NCBI GenBank assembly: GCA_036518635.1
Contig: DATDMT010000112.1
Location: forward strand, 1-25,903
Source: AWTP1-18 sp036518635
GTDB taxonomy: Bacteria > Pseudomonadota > Gammaproteobacteria > Burkholderiales > Rhodocyclaceae
Reading direction: 5' to 3'
Length of the DNA: 25,903 nucleotides
The notes beneath the pieces are model-generated. The model searched no databases. It worked only from the letters and a program-made list of their open reading frames with translations, and was not told the DNA's origin. Shown one piece after another: positions 7,602 through 14,527 of this stretch; positions within the stretch are counted from its first letter, which is position 1; each line of letters opens with the position of its first letter. Both the position numbers and the translations under genes were made by a program.

Positions 7602-9230
7602 TCACACCCTGAATTTCCCGACCGAAGAATTCAGGGTGGCCGCCAGTAGTTCGAGTCGCTCTGCCGATCTGGAAACGTCCTTCACCGCGGCGCTGTTTTC
7701 TTCAGTCATCTGCGCAATTTTTTCGACGTTCTTGGCGATCTGGCCGCTGGCGGTGCTTTGTTCGGCCAGGGCGCTGGAGATGTCTTCAACGGCGTTCAGC
7801 ACCTGTTGCGTCCCGGTTTCGATACGGGCCATCGAGTCGCCGGTCTTGGCTGCCATCTGGACGCCTTCGCCAACCTGCAGGCGGCCTTCTTCCATGCCAT
7901 GCACGGCGTTTTGCGTGCCGTGCTGGATGGCGTCGATCATGGTGGCGATTTCCTGGGTGGACGAGGTGGTTCGCTCGGCCAGCTTGCGCACCTCGTCGGC
8001 GACGACGGCGAAGCCGCGCCCCTGCTCACCGGCACGGGCCGCCTCGATGGCCGCGTTGAGCGCCAGCAGATTGGTCTGGTCGGCGATTTCCTTGATGACG
8101 TTGACGATGCTGGAGATTTGATTCGACTGTTCGCCCAGGGTCTGGATGACGCCGCTGGAGCGAGTGACGGAGTCGGAGATCTTGTGGATCTCGTCGATGG
8201 TGTCCTGTACCAGGCCCTTGCCTTCGCTGGACAGGCTGCCGGTGTCTTCCGCCAGGCCGCGGGCGCTGGCGGCGCTATCGGCGACATGGCCGATACTGAC
8301 CGTGACCTGCTCGACTGCAGCGGCCATCGAGGCAGCGGCCTCGCTCTGCTGGGTTGAACTCTGCGATACCTGCTGCGAATTGGTTGCCAGCTTGCGCGCC
8401 GCATCGGCGACCTGTTCGGCAACCTGGCGCGATTGGGTGATGGTGTCGCGTAGATTCGTCTGCATATGGTCGATCGAAGCCAGCAGGCTGGTTTTGTCGC
8501 CGGGGGCGACCGATAGCGGCACGGTCAGATCGCCGTTGGCGATGGACAGCGCCGCGGCCTGCATTGCCAGCGGCTCACCGCCCAGCCGGCGCATGATTTC
8601 GCGTACCACCAGGGCCATGCCGATCGCCACCAGCAGCGCGCCGCCGCCGGCCAACAGCAGCACTTGCAAGCGCACGCGGACCGAGGTGTCGTGCAGGGAA
8701 TTCAGGGTGTTGTCGGCGTAGCCCGATGCCACCTTGACGGTGGCGTCGACGCCGTTGCGATGGGCGATGTAGAGTTTGTTAACCTCGCCGGCCAGTTGCC
8801 GGATGCGCGCGGCATCGCCTTGCTTGAGCGCTGCGGCATAGTCGCCCAGCACCAGTTTCCAGAAATTGTCCGCCGCCTGCTTTTGTTCGCCGAACAAGGC
8901 CGTCTTGACGGCGGGGTCGAGGGCTTCCTTCTCCCAGAAGGTATTGCGCTCGTCGTAGTCTTTCTTCAGGCTGGTCAGCTTTGCCAGCAGCGGTGCGTGC
9001 TCCTCCGCCTTGGCCTCCTGAAGTTGCAATACGGTCAGTTCGGCTTCGAGGACATACAGCGGCGGCGGCAGGATGTCGGCCACCACATCCTTGCCTTGGC
9101 CCATGTTGTCCGCTGCCTTGGAAATTGAGCCGGTAGCAAGCCAAACGACACCGGTGAAAACGGCTAGGAGAAAAATGACTCCGGCCAGCATGCCCACCAA
9201 TTGCGATTTGACGCTTAGTTTTTGCAACAC
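7602..9230 (-). CDS. methyl-accepting chemotaxis protein
   Basis: A 542-residue transmembrane chemoreceptor. TM1 is about residues 11-33, followed by a periplasmic helical sensor domain of about 150 residues, TM2 about 188-209, a HAMP domain about 210-265, then the long cytoplasmic coiled coil. The kinase-binding hairpin tip is unmistakable (ADQTNLLALNAAIEAARAGEQGRGFAVVADEVRKLAERT, here split: core near residues 375-425). The ligand-binding region resembles a four-helix bundle; its ligand is unknown. It ends in SVGKFRV without an NWETF-like CheR pentapeptide. The start is GTG at 9230, decided by GGAGG eight bases upstream. It signals to CheA/CheW, which are not in this window, and I see no link to the injection system. 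Confidence 0.95.
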   Translation of the reverse strand: MLQKLSVKSQLVGMLAGVIFLLAVFTGVVWLATGSISKAADNMGQGKDVVADILPPPLYVLEAELTVLQLQEAKAEEHAPLLAKLTSLKKDYDERNTFWEKEALDPAVKTALFGEQKQAADNFWKLVLGDYAAALKQGDAARIRQLAGEVNKLYIAHRNGVDATVKVASGYADNTLNSLHDTSVRVRLQVLLLAGGGALLVAIGMALVVREIMRRLGGEPLAMQAAALSIANGDLTVPLSVAPGDKTSLLASIDHMQTNLRDTITQSRQVAEQVADAARKLATNSQQVSQSSTQQSEAAASMAAAVEQVTVSIGHVADSAASARGLAEDTGSLSSEGKGLVQDTIDEIHKISDSVTRSSGVIQTLGEQSNQISSIVNVIKEIADQTNLLALNAAIEAARAGEQGRGFAVVADEVRKLAERTTSSTQEIATMIDAIQHGTQNAVHGMEEGRLQVGEGVQMAAKTGDSMARIETGTQQVLNAVEDISSALAEQSTASGQIAKNVEKIAQMTEENSAAVKDVSRSAERLELLAATLNSSVGKFRV

Positions 9231-9238
9231 TCTGTACT

Positions 9239-9243
9239 CCTCC
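9239..9243 (-). promoter_or_regulatory. ribosome binding site of the chemoreceptor gene
   Basis: On the minus strand this reads GGAGG, eight bases before GTG at 9228-9230. It supports the non-ATG start directly followed by TTG-CAA-AAA. Confidence 0.8.
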
Positions 9244-9370
9244 CGTAATGTATTTTTTGTGCGGGGGAATATACGCCTTAAGTACTAATAGCAATAATGT
9301 TGATATGGGTTAATCGGCACTAGCGGATTTTAGGTCGCGGGGTAGGCGGGCTGCGTCTACCGCTCGCGGT

Positions 9371-9760
9371 TCAGGGGATGTTGACCGTCGATTGCCCCGG
9401 GTAGGTGATTTCGATCAGGCCGCCAAAGGCGCACATCAGTTTCGAGGTGTTGTTGAGCGAAGGGATGCTGGCGATCATCACCGTGGGGCATCCGGGGGCC
9501 CAGGGAGCGGGGATCACCGGGGTGCAGGGCATCGGGGTCAGGGCCCCCAGCGCCGCGGCGGTGGCGGCGGCGACCGCCGGATTGGCCGGGCTCTGGCACA
9601 TGCCGAAGGGCAGGATGTTCACGAACGGGATGTTGTCCATGATGTTGGCGTCGGGCATCTGGTTCGTTGTGGTGCGGTTCTTGGGGAGAACCACCAGCGA
9701 ACTCGGCGCCATGCCGAAGCTGCACTTCATGACCGCTCCCATGCAGACTTGCTGCGCCAT
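9371..9760 (-). CDS. DUF4280 PAAR-like protein, probable spike tip
   Basis: A 129-residue protein beginning MAQQVCMGAVMKCSFG, the hallmark N-terminus of DUF4280, a PAAR-like family. PAAR proteins form a small cone that sharpens the tip of VgrG or gp5-type spikes and can carry effectors. It contains scattered Cys (positions 6 and 13 and later PFGMC, MPCTP, APGCP, LMCAFGG) and many Pro and Gly residues, with no toxin domain, so it looks like a bare tip. The frame continues upstream of this ATG, but GGAGG seven bases before 9760 fixes the start. It is divergent from the eCIS operon, whose own order lacks a PAAR gene, so it is probably that system's tip. Alternatively it could serve a type VI secretion system elsewhere in the genome. 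Confidence 0.85.
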   Translation of the reverse strand: MAQQVCMGAVMKCSFGMAPSSLVVLPKNRTTTNQMPDANIMDNIPFVNILPFGMCQSPANPAVAAATAAALGALTPMPCTPVIPAPWAPGCPTVMIASIPSLNNTSKLMCAFGGLIEITYPGQSTVNIP

Positions 9761-9767
9761 CCTCTTA

Positions 9768-9772
9768 CCTCC
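9768..9772 (-). promoter_or_regulatory. ribosome binding site of the DUF4280 gene
   Basis: GGAGG(T) on the minus strand, seven bases before the ATG at 9758-9760. It chooses MAQQVC as the N-terminus over a 28-residue in-frame extension. Confidence 0.85.
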
Positions 9773-9917
9773 GTTTGTCGTTCGGCCGCGCCGGACATTG
9801 TCGTCCCGACCGGGTGCGGCCGCCAGATTTTTTCGCAGCGACACCCAGCAGGAACGCTAGGCCGAGATGCGAACGGGGCACCGCGTTCGGAACGCTCGAA
9901 GCCCGTCGAAAGCGCGC

Positions 9918-9954
9918 GGATGCCGGGTTTTACTGGCAAAAACCGCGCGCATCC
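9918..9954. repeat. imperfect inverted repeat (hairpin)
   Basis: GGATGC-CG-GGTTTT (9918-9931) can pair with AAAACC-GCGC-GCATCC (9939-9954), giving about 14 base pairs with a two-base bulge and a seven-base loop. It sits about 160 bases upstream of the DUF4280 start and 360 upstream of the eCIS operon. It could be a protein-binding site, an attenuator or a relic terminator. Confidence 0.45.
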
Positions 9955-10028
9955 ACTATTAAAGGCTTTCGGGATCAGTGTTTGTGCTTGTCGGCTGGGC
10001 CTGTTCAGGTTGGGTTTGGCAGGGTTCT

Positions 10029-10121
10029 AAGTGGCATCGGGAAGTGGGCTTCAAGTGGGCTTCGATCGGGCCGTATATTTTTTTCCGACCCTGCGCACTT
10101 CTTTGGCATTGCGTTTGGCAT
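10029..10121 (+). promoter_or_regulatory. candidate operator/promoter region with short direct repeats
   Basis: AAGTGG occurs at 10029, 10042 and 10053; the last two are full tandem 11-mers (AAGTGGGCTTC, 10042-10063), spaced one helical turn apart. They run into a possible -10 box, TATATT (10074-10079), with TTCAAG (10050-10055) 18 bases before it as a poor -35. Just downstream, TTTGGCAT is repeated at 10102 and 10114. Repeats phased like this suggest regulator binding sites; the promoter assignment itself is weak. Confidence 0.3.
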
Positions 10122-10316
10122 ACTTGGACGGTTAGATGGCGGTGGCGCAGGCGGCGAGCCCCGATCGGCAGCGGCCAAATGGCTGGTCGCGGATCAAGGC
10201 GGCTCACGGTTCAGGCTTCATAGCTATTGTGCGTATGCAGCATAAAAAAATCATAAAGCCAGATGAGAGTGGTGCCATCATGAGATCGTGTTGGCATCTC
10301 TAACAGGGAGCGAAGC

Positions 10317-10886
10317 ATGATTCACGCCGCGATATCGCATATCGCCAGTCAATTGAATCAGTTCCTGCGCAGGTCATTCGACCTCGGCGAGGATGTCGTC
10401 GTGCTTTCCAATGTGATGGAGCAGGACGGTACGCTGGCGCCCAACACCGCCAACAAGTTGCTGGTCTTCCTGGTCAATGTGGAACGCGATGCCACGGCGA
10501 AGGGGCCCATGGGTGGTGGCCTGAGCTTGACCTCCCTGGTTTCCGGCTATCCGCCGGTGGCGCTGAATCTATATGTAATGGTGGCGGCGAACTTCAGTTG
10601 CGCCAACTATCCGGAGGCGCTCAAGTTCCTGTCGAACGCGGTCAGTTTCTTTCAGCGCCAGCCGGTATTCGATCATCAGGTCACGCCGGACCTGGATCGC
10701 CGGATCACCAAGCTTGCCCTGGATATCGAGAATCTGAATATCCAGGATTTGAGCAGCCTGTGGGGGGTGTTGAGCGGCAAGTATCTGCCCTCGATTCTGT
10801 ACAAGGTCCGGCTGGTGTCGTTCGACGCGGGCGACATCCGCGGCCAGCTTTCGCCGATTCACGGCTACGCGTCTTCGGTGGAGTGA
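10317..10886 (+). CDS. DUF4255 / Pvc16-like tail terminator (cap) protein, eCIS Afp16 type
   Basis: A 189-residue protein of the DUF4255 (Pvc16 N-terminal) family. Typical features are an N-terminal helix (MIHAAISHIASQLNQFLRR), then a strand-rich core with NKLLVFLVNVERD, YPPVALNLYVMVAANF and YPEALKFLSNAVSFFQRQPVF. In Afp and PVC particles this protein caps the distal end of tube and sheath after assembly. This copy is shorter than Afp16 and appears to contain only the conserved domain. In Afp and PVC loci the cap gene comes late, whereas here it opens the operon. The next gene follows nine bases after its stop. Confidence 0.88.
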   Translation: MIHAAISHIASQLNQFLRRSFDLGEDVVVLSNVMEQDGTLAPNTANKLLVFLVNVERDATAKGPMGGGLSLTSLVSGYPPVALNLYVMVAANFSCANYPEALKFLSNAVSFFQRQPVFDHQVTPDLDRRITKLALDIENLNIQDLSSLWGVLSGKYLPSILYKVRLVSFDAGDIRGQLSPIHGYASSVE

Positions 10887-10895
10887 CCCAATTCC

Positions 10896-11732
10896 ATGCC
10901 GAACTTCAGCCCCTTATTCACTCTTGGCATCGAGCATTCCTTCTTTGTCGACGGAGTGATGCGGGGCGTCGACTTTGTTCCCAGCCCGGCGACGGCCGCG
11001 GTGATCCGCTCTGTCGGGCTGATGGTGAAGCGCATCGACAACGGGATCGCCGTGATTTGTGCCGAAGACCGACTGCCGGCGCTGCCGCTGCATGCGGCGG
11101 ATGGGGCGACATTGAATTTTGCATTTGTCGCGCGGGTGGGCGACAAAAACTTTCCCAGCTACACGTATCCCCTCGTTCCACGGGAGGAAAAGGTTCTCTG
11201 CTTCGGCAATGTCGGCCGGGACGCCGAGCGCCTGACTGAATATGACGAGGCTTCCGAGGCCGATTACCGGGATGTGGCTGCCCTCATCGACGAGGGTGTG
11301 TTGAACGAACGGGAGCGTCGGGTTCTCCCTGATTTCGTGGTGATCCTGGCGCTGAAGGTGGCGCCCGGGGAGGCGGGACGCGCGCCGGATTTTTGCATCA
11401 GGTTCGCTGCGCGAAAATCTTTTTGGAAATATTATCTGCTCGGCAAGATGGGGCGGGATAGCGCGCGCATCGTGGATTTGGACAACAAGGTCGAATTTGA
11501 ATCGCGGGGTGAGGTGGTGCTTCCGGGGAATCGCCGCTCGCAGCTTTTCATGTCCACCTCACGGGTGTCGCTGGCGGAAAAATCGCAGCATCGTTTCCAG
11601 TTGCGCGAGGCGGATCGTCAGGGGGACCGGATTTTGGTCAGGCGTTTGCCGGTCGCTTCCGAGTCCAGGCTTGGGCTCGAGGTGATCGACGGCAAGCGTG
11701 AGGTCGTGTTCGAGAACTACGTGAATTTTTGA
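10896..11732 (+). CDS. uncharacterised eCIS-associated protein (278 aa)
   Basis: I cannot assign a named family. The protein is soluble, strand-rich by appearance, and free of signal peptide or membrane segments. The N-terminus (residues 8-50) has HSFFVDGVMRGVDFVPSPAT followed by VGLMVKRIDNGIAVI. This resembles, from memory only, unnamed proteins adjacent to DUF4255 genes in other contractile-injection loci. A central acidic segment (about 110-145) is followed by LPDFVVILALKV and a basic stretch, and the C-terminus ends in aromatic VFENYVNF. Its place between the cap and sheath genes, nine bases after the former, argues for a structural or assembly role, perhaps at the distal end of the tail. 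The ATG at 10896 has GGTGGAG upstream, inside the preceding gene's last codons. Confidence 0.6.
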   Translation: MPNFSPLFTLGIEHSFFVDGVMRGVDFVPSPATAAVIRSVGLMVKRIDNGIAVICAEDRLPALPLHAADGATLNFAFVARVGDKNFPSYTYPLVPREEKVLCFGNVGRDAERLTEYDEASEADYRDVAALIDEGVLNERERRVLPDFVVILALKVAPGEAGRAPDFCIRFAARKSFWKYYLLGKMGRDSARIVDLDNKVEFESRGEVVLPGNRRSQLFMSTSRVSLAEKSQHRFQLREADRQGDRILVRRLPVASESRLGLEVIDGKREVVFENYVNF

Positions 11733-11799
11733 GGTGTTGTTGGGTGGAAGTACGGGCCAGATTGGCGTTGATTAACGCGCTTTTTCGAAAGGTGACATC

Positions 11800-13317
11800 A
11801 TGGGTGCAATGAAAACTCCCGGCGTCTATATCGTCGAGAAGAACGCTTTTCCCAGTTCGGTCGTAGAAGTGGCAACTGCGGTGCCTGCGTTTATCGGTTA
11901 CACGGAATATGCCGACAACAAGGGTAAATCTCTGGCGAATCAGCCGTGGCGGATTTCCTCCATGGCTGAGTTCATGAGCTATTTCGGGGGGGCACCGGAG
12001 CCGACGTTCAGCTTTACCGAGGCCGCTGCCGATGACGCCGGCCCCCGGCTCACCTTGTCCGGCAAGCAGTATTCGCTCAAGCAGAAGGGGGGGCGGTACA
12101 CGCTGTTCTACAGCATGTTGCTGTTCTTCCAGAACGGCGGCGGGCCCTGCTACATCGTCTCCGTCGGCAGCTATGCGGACGCCGTCGATCCCTCCAAGTT
12201 GAAGGCGGGGGTGGACCTGCTGATCAAGGAGCAGGAGCCGACCATGGTGGTGATTCCCGAGGCGGTGCTGTTGCCGCAACCCGATTGCATCGGAGTCCAG
12301 CAGCACATGCTGGATCACTGCGGCAACGTGATGCGGAATCGCGTGGCGATCCTCGACGTCTCCGACGGCTACCGCTCGCGCCAAGATCCGGCGGGCGATC
12401 CGATCACCACCTTCCGTGACGCGCTGGGGGTGAATTTCCTCGGCTTCGGTTCCGCCTACTATCCGTGGCTCAACAGCACCGTCAACCAGTCCAAGGATCT
12501 GTCTTTCAATAACTTGGACGACGACGGCAAGAAGCTGCTGCAGACCCTGCTGAAGGATGAACTGAAGATCGCCGAGGTCAGTCAGTCGTCTCCCGAGAAG
12601 GGCAAGCAACTGACCAGCATCGTGGACGGCATCACCAAGAGCGATGCGACGGCGGATGACAAGCGCCTGGCGAACACCAGCCTGCTGACCCTCAGCCAGA
12701 TGTACAACCTGATCCTCAAAGAGATCGTTGATTTCATCAATCTGTTGCCTCCGTCTGCAGCAATGGCCGGCGTCTACACGATGGTGGACAACAATCGCGG
12801 GGTCTGGAAGGCACCGGCCAACGTCAGCCTGAATTCCGTGGTGTCGCCCGCGGTCAACATTACCAATGGCGACCAGGAGGATCTGAACGTCACGCCCCAG
12901 GGCAAGTCGATCAATGCGATCCGCCCGTTTGTCGGCGAAGGTGTGCTGGTCTGGGGCGCTCGCACGCTGGATGGCAACAGCCTGGATTGGCGCTATGTCA
13001 ATGTGCGCCGGACCATGATCATGCTGGAAGAGTCGGTCAAGCTTGCCGCCAAGGCGCTGGTTTTCGAGCCGAACGTCGCCAATACCTGGGTGACGGTCAA
13101 GAGCATGATCCGCAACTTCCTGACCGGCATCTGGAAAAAGGGCGGTTTGGCCGGCTCGGTTCCGGACGATGCCTTCGCGGTGTTCTGCGGCCTTGGCGAA
13201 ACCATGACGCCGGAAGACATCCTCGAGGGAATCATGCGGGTGTCCGTCCTGGTGGCCATCAGCCGTCCGGCGGAGTTCATCGAGATCACCTTCCAGCAGC
13301 AGATGCAGAAGTCCTGA
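11800..13317 (+). CDS. contractile tail sheath protein (Afp2-4 / gp18-like)
   Basis: A 505-residue sheath subunit. The N-terminus MKTPGVYIVEKNAFPSSV and the following PAFIGYTEYA are the characteristic first strands that link neighbouring subunits. The conserved C-terminal domain begins near residue 398 (RYVNVRRTMIMLEESV) and runs through FLTGIWKKGGLAGSVPDDAF to RPAEFIEITFQQQM. A variable middle (about 200-320) forms the outer face. The sheath stores energy and contracts to drive the tube out. Only one sheath gene is visible, whereas Afp and PVC encode three. AAAGGTGA four bases before the ATG is the ribosome binding site. There is no frameshift or truncation. Confidence 0.95.
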   Translation: MGAMKTPGVYIVEKNAFPSSVVEVATAVPAFIGYTEYADNKGKSLANQPWRISSMAEFMSYFGGAPEPTFSFTEAAADDAGPRLTLSGKQYSLKQKGGRYTLFYSMLLFFQNGGGPCYIVSVGSYADAVDPSKLKAGVDLLIKEQEPTMVVIPEAVLLPQPDCIGVQQHMLDHCGNVMRNRVAILDVSDGYRSRQDPAGDPITTFRDALGVNFLGFGSAYYPWLNSTVNQSKDLSFNNLDDDGKKLLQTLLKDELKIAEVSQSSPEKGKQLTSIVDGITKSDATADDKRLANTSLLTLSQMYNLILKEIVDFINLLPPSAAMAGVYTMVDNNRGVWKAPANVSLNSVVSPAVNITNGDQEDLNVTPQGKSINAIRPFVGEGVLVWGARTLDGNSLDWRYVNVRRTMIMLEESVKLAAKALVFEPNVANTWVTVKSMIRNFLTGIWKKGGLAGSVPDDAFAVFCGLGETMTPEDILEGIMRVSVLVAISRPAEFIEITFQQQMQKS

Positions 13318-13366
13318 TCCGCCGGATCGGATACTTTAATTCTCAGCGCAACTAGAGCGAATATCG

Positions 13367-13373
13367 AAAGGAG
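13367..13373 (+). promoter_or_regulatory. strong ribosome binding site of the first tube gene
   Basis: AAAGGAG with six-base spacing to the ATG at 13380 is the best ribosome binding site in the operon, as expected for the major tube subunit, which is needed in high copy number. Confidence 0.75.
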
Positions 13374-13379
13374 TAGACC

Positions 13380-13838
13380 ATGGCTGACGACGGCTCCGCA
13401 CAATCCACGACGGTATGGCCAATGCCCAAATTCCACTTCCAGGTGAAGTGGGACGCGAACGTCATGTCGTTTCAGGAAGTTTCTGGGCTGGATATGCAAT
13501 CCGAGGAAATCAAGTATCGCCACGGCGACAGCCCCGAGTTCTCGGTCATCAAAATGCCCGGCCTGAAGAAGTTCGGCAACGTGACCATGAAGAAGGGCAT
13601 CTTCAAGGGCGACAACAAGTTCTGGGATTGGCTCAATGAGATCAAGATGAACACCATCAAGCGCATCCCGGTCACCATCAGCCTGCTCGATGAGACCGGC
13701 GCGCCGACCATGGTGTGGACCTTGGCCAATGCCTGGCCGACGAAGATTCAGGGGACGGACATGAAGTCGGAAGGCAACGAAGTGGCGATCGAGACCATCG
13801 AGATCGTGCACGAGGGGCTCACCATCGCTAACGCCTAA
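13380..13838 (+). CDS. inner tube protein (Afp1 type, gp19/Hcp-like fold)
   Basis: A 152-residue T4 gp19-like tail tube subunit. The pattern FHFQVKWDANVMSFQEVSGLD (about 16-36), LKKFGNVTMKKGIF, the alpha segment NKFWDWLNEIKMNT and the closing strand GNEVAIETIEIVHEGL are standard for Afp1, PVC1 and related tubes. Hexameric rings of it stack into the conduit inside the sheath, which can hold effectors. It follows the sheath gene after 62 bases and has the strongest ribosome binding site in the operon, so it is likely the bulk tube subunit. It has no cysteines and no N-terminal extension. Confidence 0.95.
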   Translation: MADDGSAQSTTVWPMPKFHFQVKWDANVMSFQEVSGLDMQSEEIKYRHGDSPEFSVIKMPGLKKFGNVTMKKGIFKGDNKFWDWLNEIKMNTIKRIPVTISLLDETGAPTMVWTLANAWPTKIQGTDMKSEGNEVAIETIEIVHEGLTIANA

Positions 13839-13858
13839 GTCGATCGGGAATCGCGGTC

Positions 13859-14341
13859 ATGTTGCTGATGGACCAAGACAAGGACCAGTTTTCGAATGAG
13901 TATCCACCACCATCGTTCCATTTCAAGGTGGTGTTCACCTCCCAGACCGGGAGGGTGGATACCTCATTCCAGGACGTGTCCGGAATATCGGCGACCTTGA
14001 CCGCGGAAGAGACCACTCAGGGGGGGGAGAACTCGTCCAACATTTTTCTCCCCAAAAGCATCGACTACAGCAATCTGGTGTTGAAGCGGGGCATCGCGCC
14101 GCTCGATTCGCCGCTAGCCACCTGGTGCTCTAAGGTGCTGCATAGCGATTTGGCGGAGCCGATCATCCCGACCGATGTGCTCGTCTATCTGTTGAATGAG
14201 GAGCGCTCGCCGATGCGCGCCTGGTGTTTCGTGCGTGCCTACCCAGTGAAGTGGTCGGTGGAGGCATTCAATTCCACCAAGAATGAAGTCGCCATCGAGA
14301 CCATCGAGCTCAAGTACCACCACTTTTATCGGATGATGTGA
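13859..14341 (+). CDS. second tube-family protein (Afp5 type, baseplate-proximal)
   Basis: A 160-residue paralogue of the preceding tube protein with the same fold signature: FHFKVVFTSQTGRVDTSFQDVSGI, LVLKRGIAPLDSPLATWC and the near-identical closing strand NEVAIETIEL. It is otherwise diverged, has two cysteines absent from the first tube, and ends in an aromatic and basic tail (YHHFYRMM). In Afp and PVC the second tube protein (Afp5 type) forms the first ring that joins the tube to the spike hub, and this position just before Afp6-Afp8 homologues fits that. The start is ATG 13859, with ATG 13868 as an alternative. The stop overlaps the next gene. Confidence 0.9.
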   Translation: MLLMDQDKDQFSNEYPPPSFHFKVVFTSQTGRVDTSFQDVSGISATLTAEETTQGGENSSNIFLPKSIDYSNLVLKRGIAPLDSPLATWCSKVLHSDLAEPIIPTDVLVYLLNEERSPMRAWCFVRAYPVKWSVEAFNSTKNEVAIETIELKYHHFYRMM

Positions 14342-14526
14342 GCGTGGCGGTCGAGATCAGACAAATGGTGGTCAAAAGCTCGGTGACCGGCGATGCGGAC
14401 GGCGGCCGGGAAGGGCGGAAATCCGCTGAGCTGGATCCGGCCGAGCTGGAGTTGTTGCGGAACGACCTGCTTGCCGCCTGCAAGAAGATGATTGCCGAGT
14501 CCTTGCGGGAAAAGAAGGAACGCTGA
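14338..14526 (+). CDS. DUF5908-like small protein (Afp6 type)
   Basis: A 62-residue protein with a basic helical C-terminus (LLAACKKMIAESLREKKER) and an N-terminal strand VEIRQMVVKSSV. That is the pattern of DUF5908 proteins, found between tube and LysM genes in eCIS loci. Its function is unknown; a chaperone or minor assembly role has been supposed. The GTG at 14338 overlaps the preceding stop (GTGA). A second GTG at 14344 would give MAVEIRQ, which aligns even better with the family's usual N-terminus. Confidence 0.75.
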   Translation: MSVAVEIRQMVVKSSVTGDADGGREGRKSAELDPAELELLRNDLLAACKKMIAESLREKKER

Positions 14527-14527
14527 C

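Larger units (their letters stand above)
9761..10316. other. 556-bp gene-free divergent regulatory region
   Basis: I find no credible gene here: open frames in the stretch are low-complexity, lack ribosome binding sites and match nothing I recognise. It must hold the leader of the leftward DUF4280 gene and of the rightward eCIS operon. The visible structure is a 14-bp imperfect hairpin (9918-9954), three AAGTGG repeats (10029-10063), two TTTGGCAT copies (10102-10121) and an AT-rich stretch from about 10239 to 10257. The operon's first gene has a good ribosome binding site, GGGAG, six bases before its ATG. Confidence 0.7.

Noticed and set aside
9311..9332. Sigma-28-like promoter for the chemoreceptor on the minus strand (TAAA and GCCGATTA)
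   Set aside because: The -10-like GCCGATTA is good, but the TAAA element is only 10 bases away instead of about 15, so spacing is wrong for a flagellar sigma factor promoter.
10102..10121. Sigma-54 (-24/-12) promoter suggested by TTTGGCATTGCGTTTGGC
   Set aside because: The GG and GC elements are one base too far apart, and sigma-54 promoters do not tolerate altered spacing.
9775..10245. Rightward open frame in the divergent intergenic region
   Set aside because: No ribosome binding site, composition unlike a protein, no recognisable motif, and it spans the hairpin and direct repeats.
13316..13328. Hairpin GATCC-GCC-GGATC directly after the sheath stop as an attenuator
   Set aside because: Only five base pairs, no T-tract; too weak to claim.
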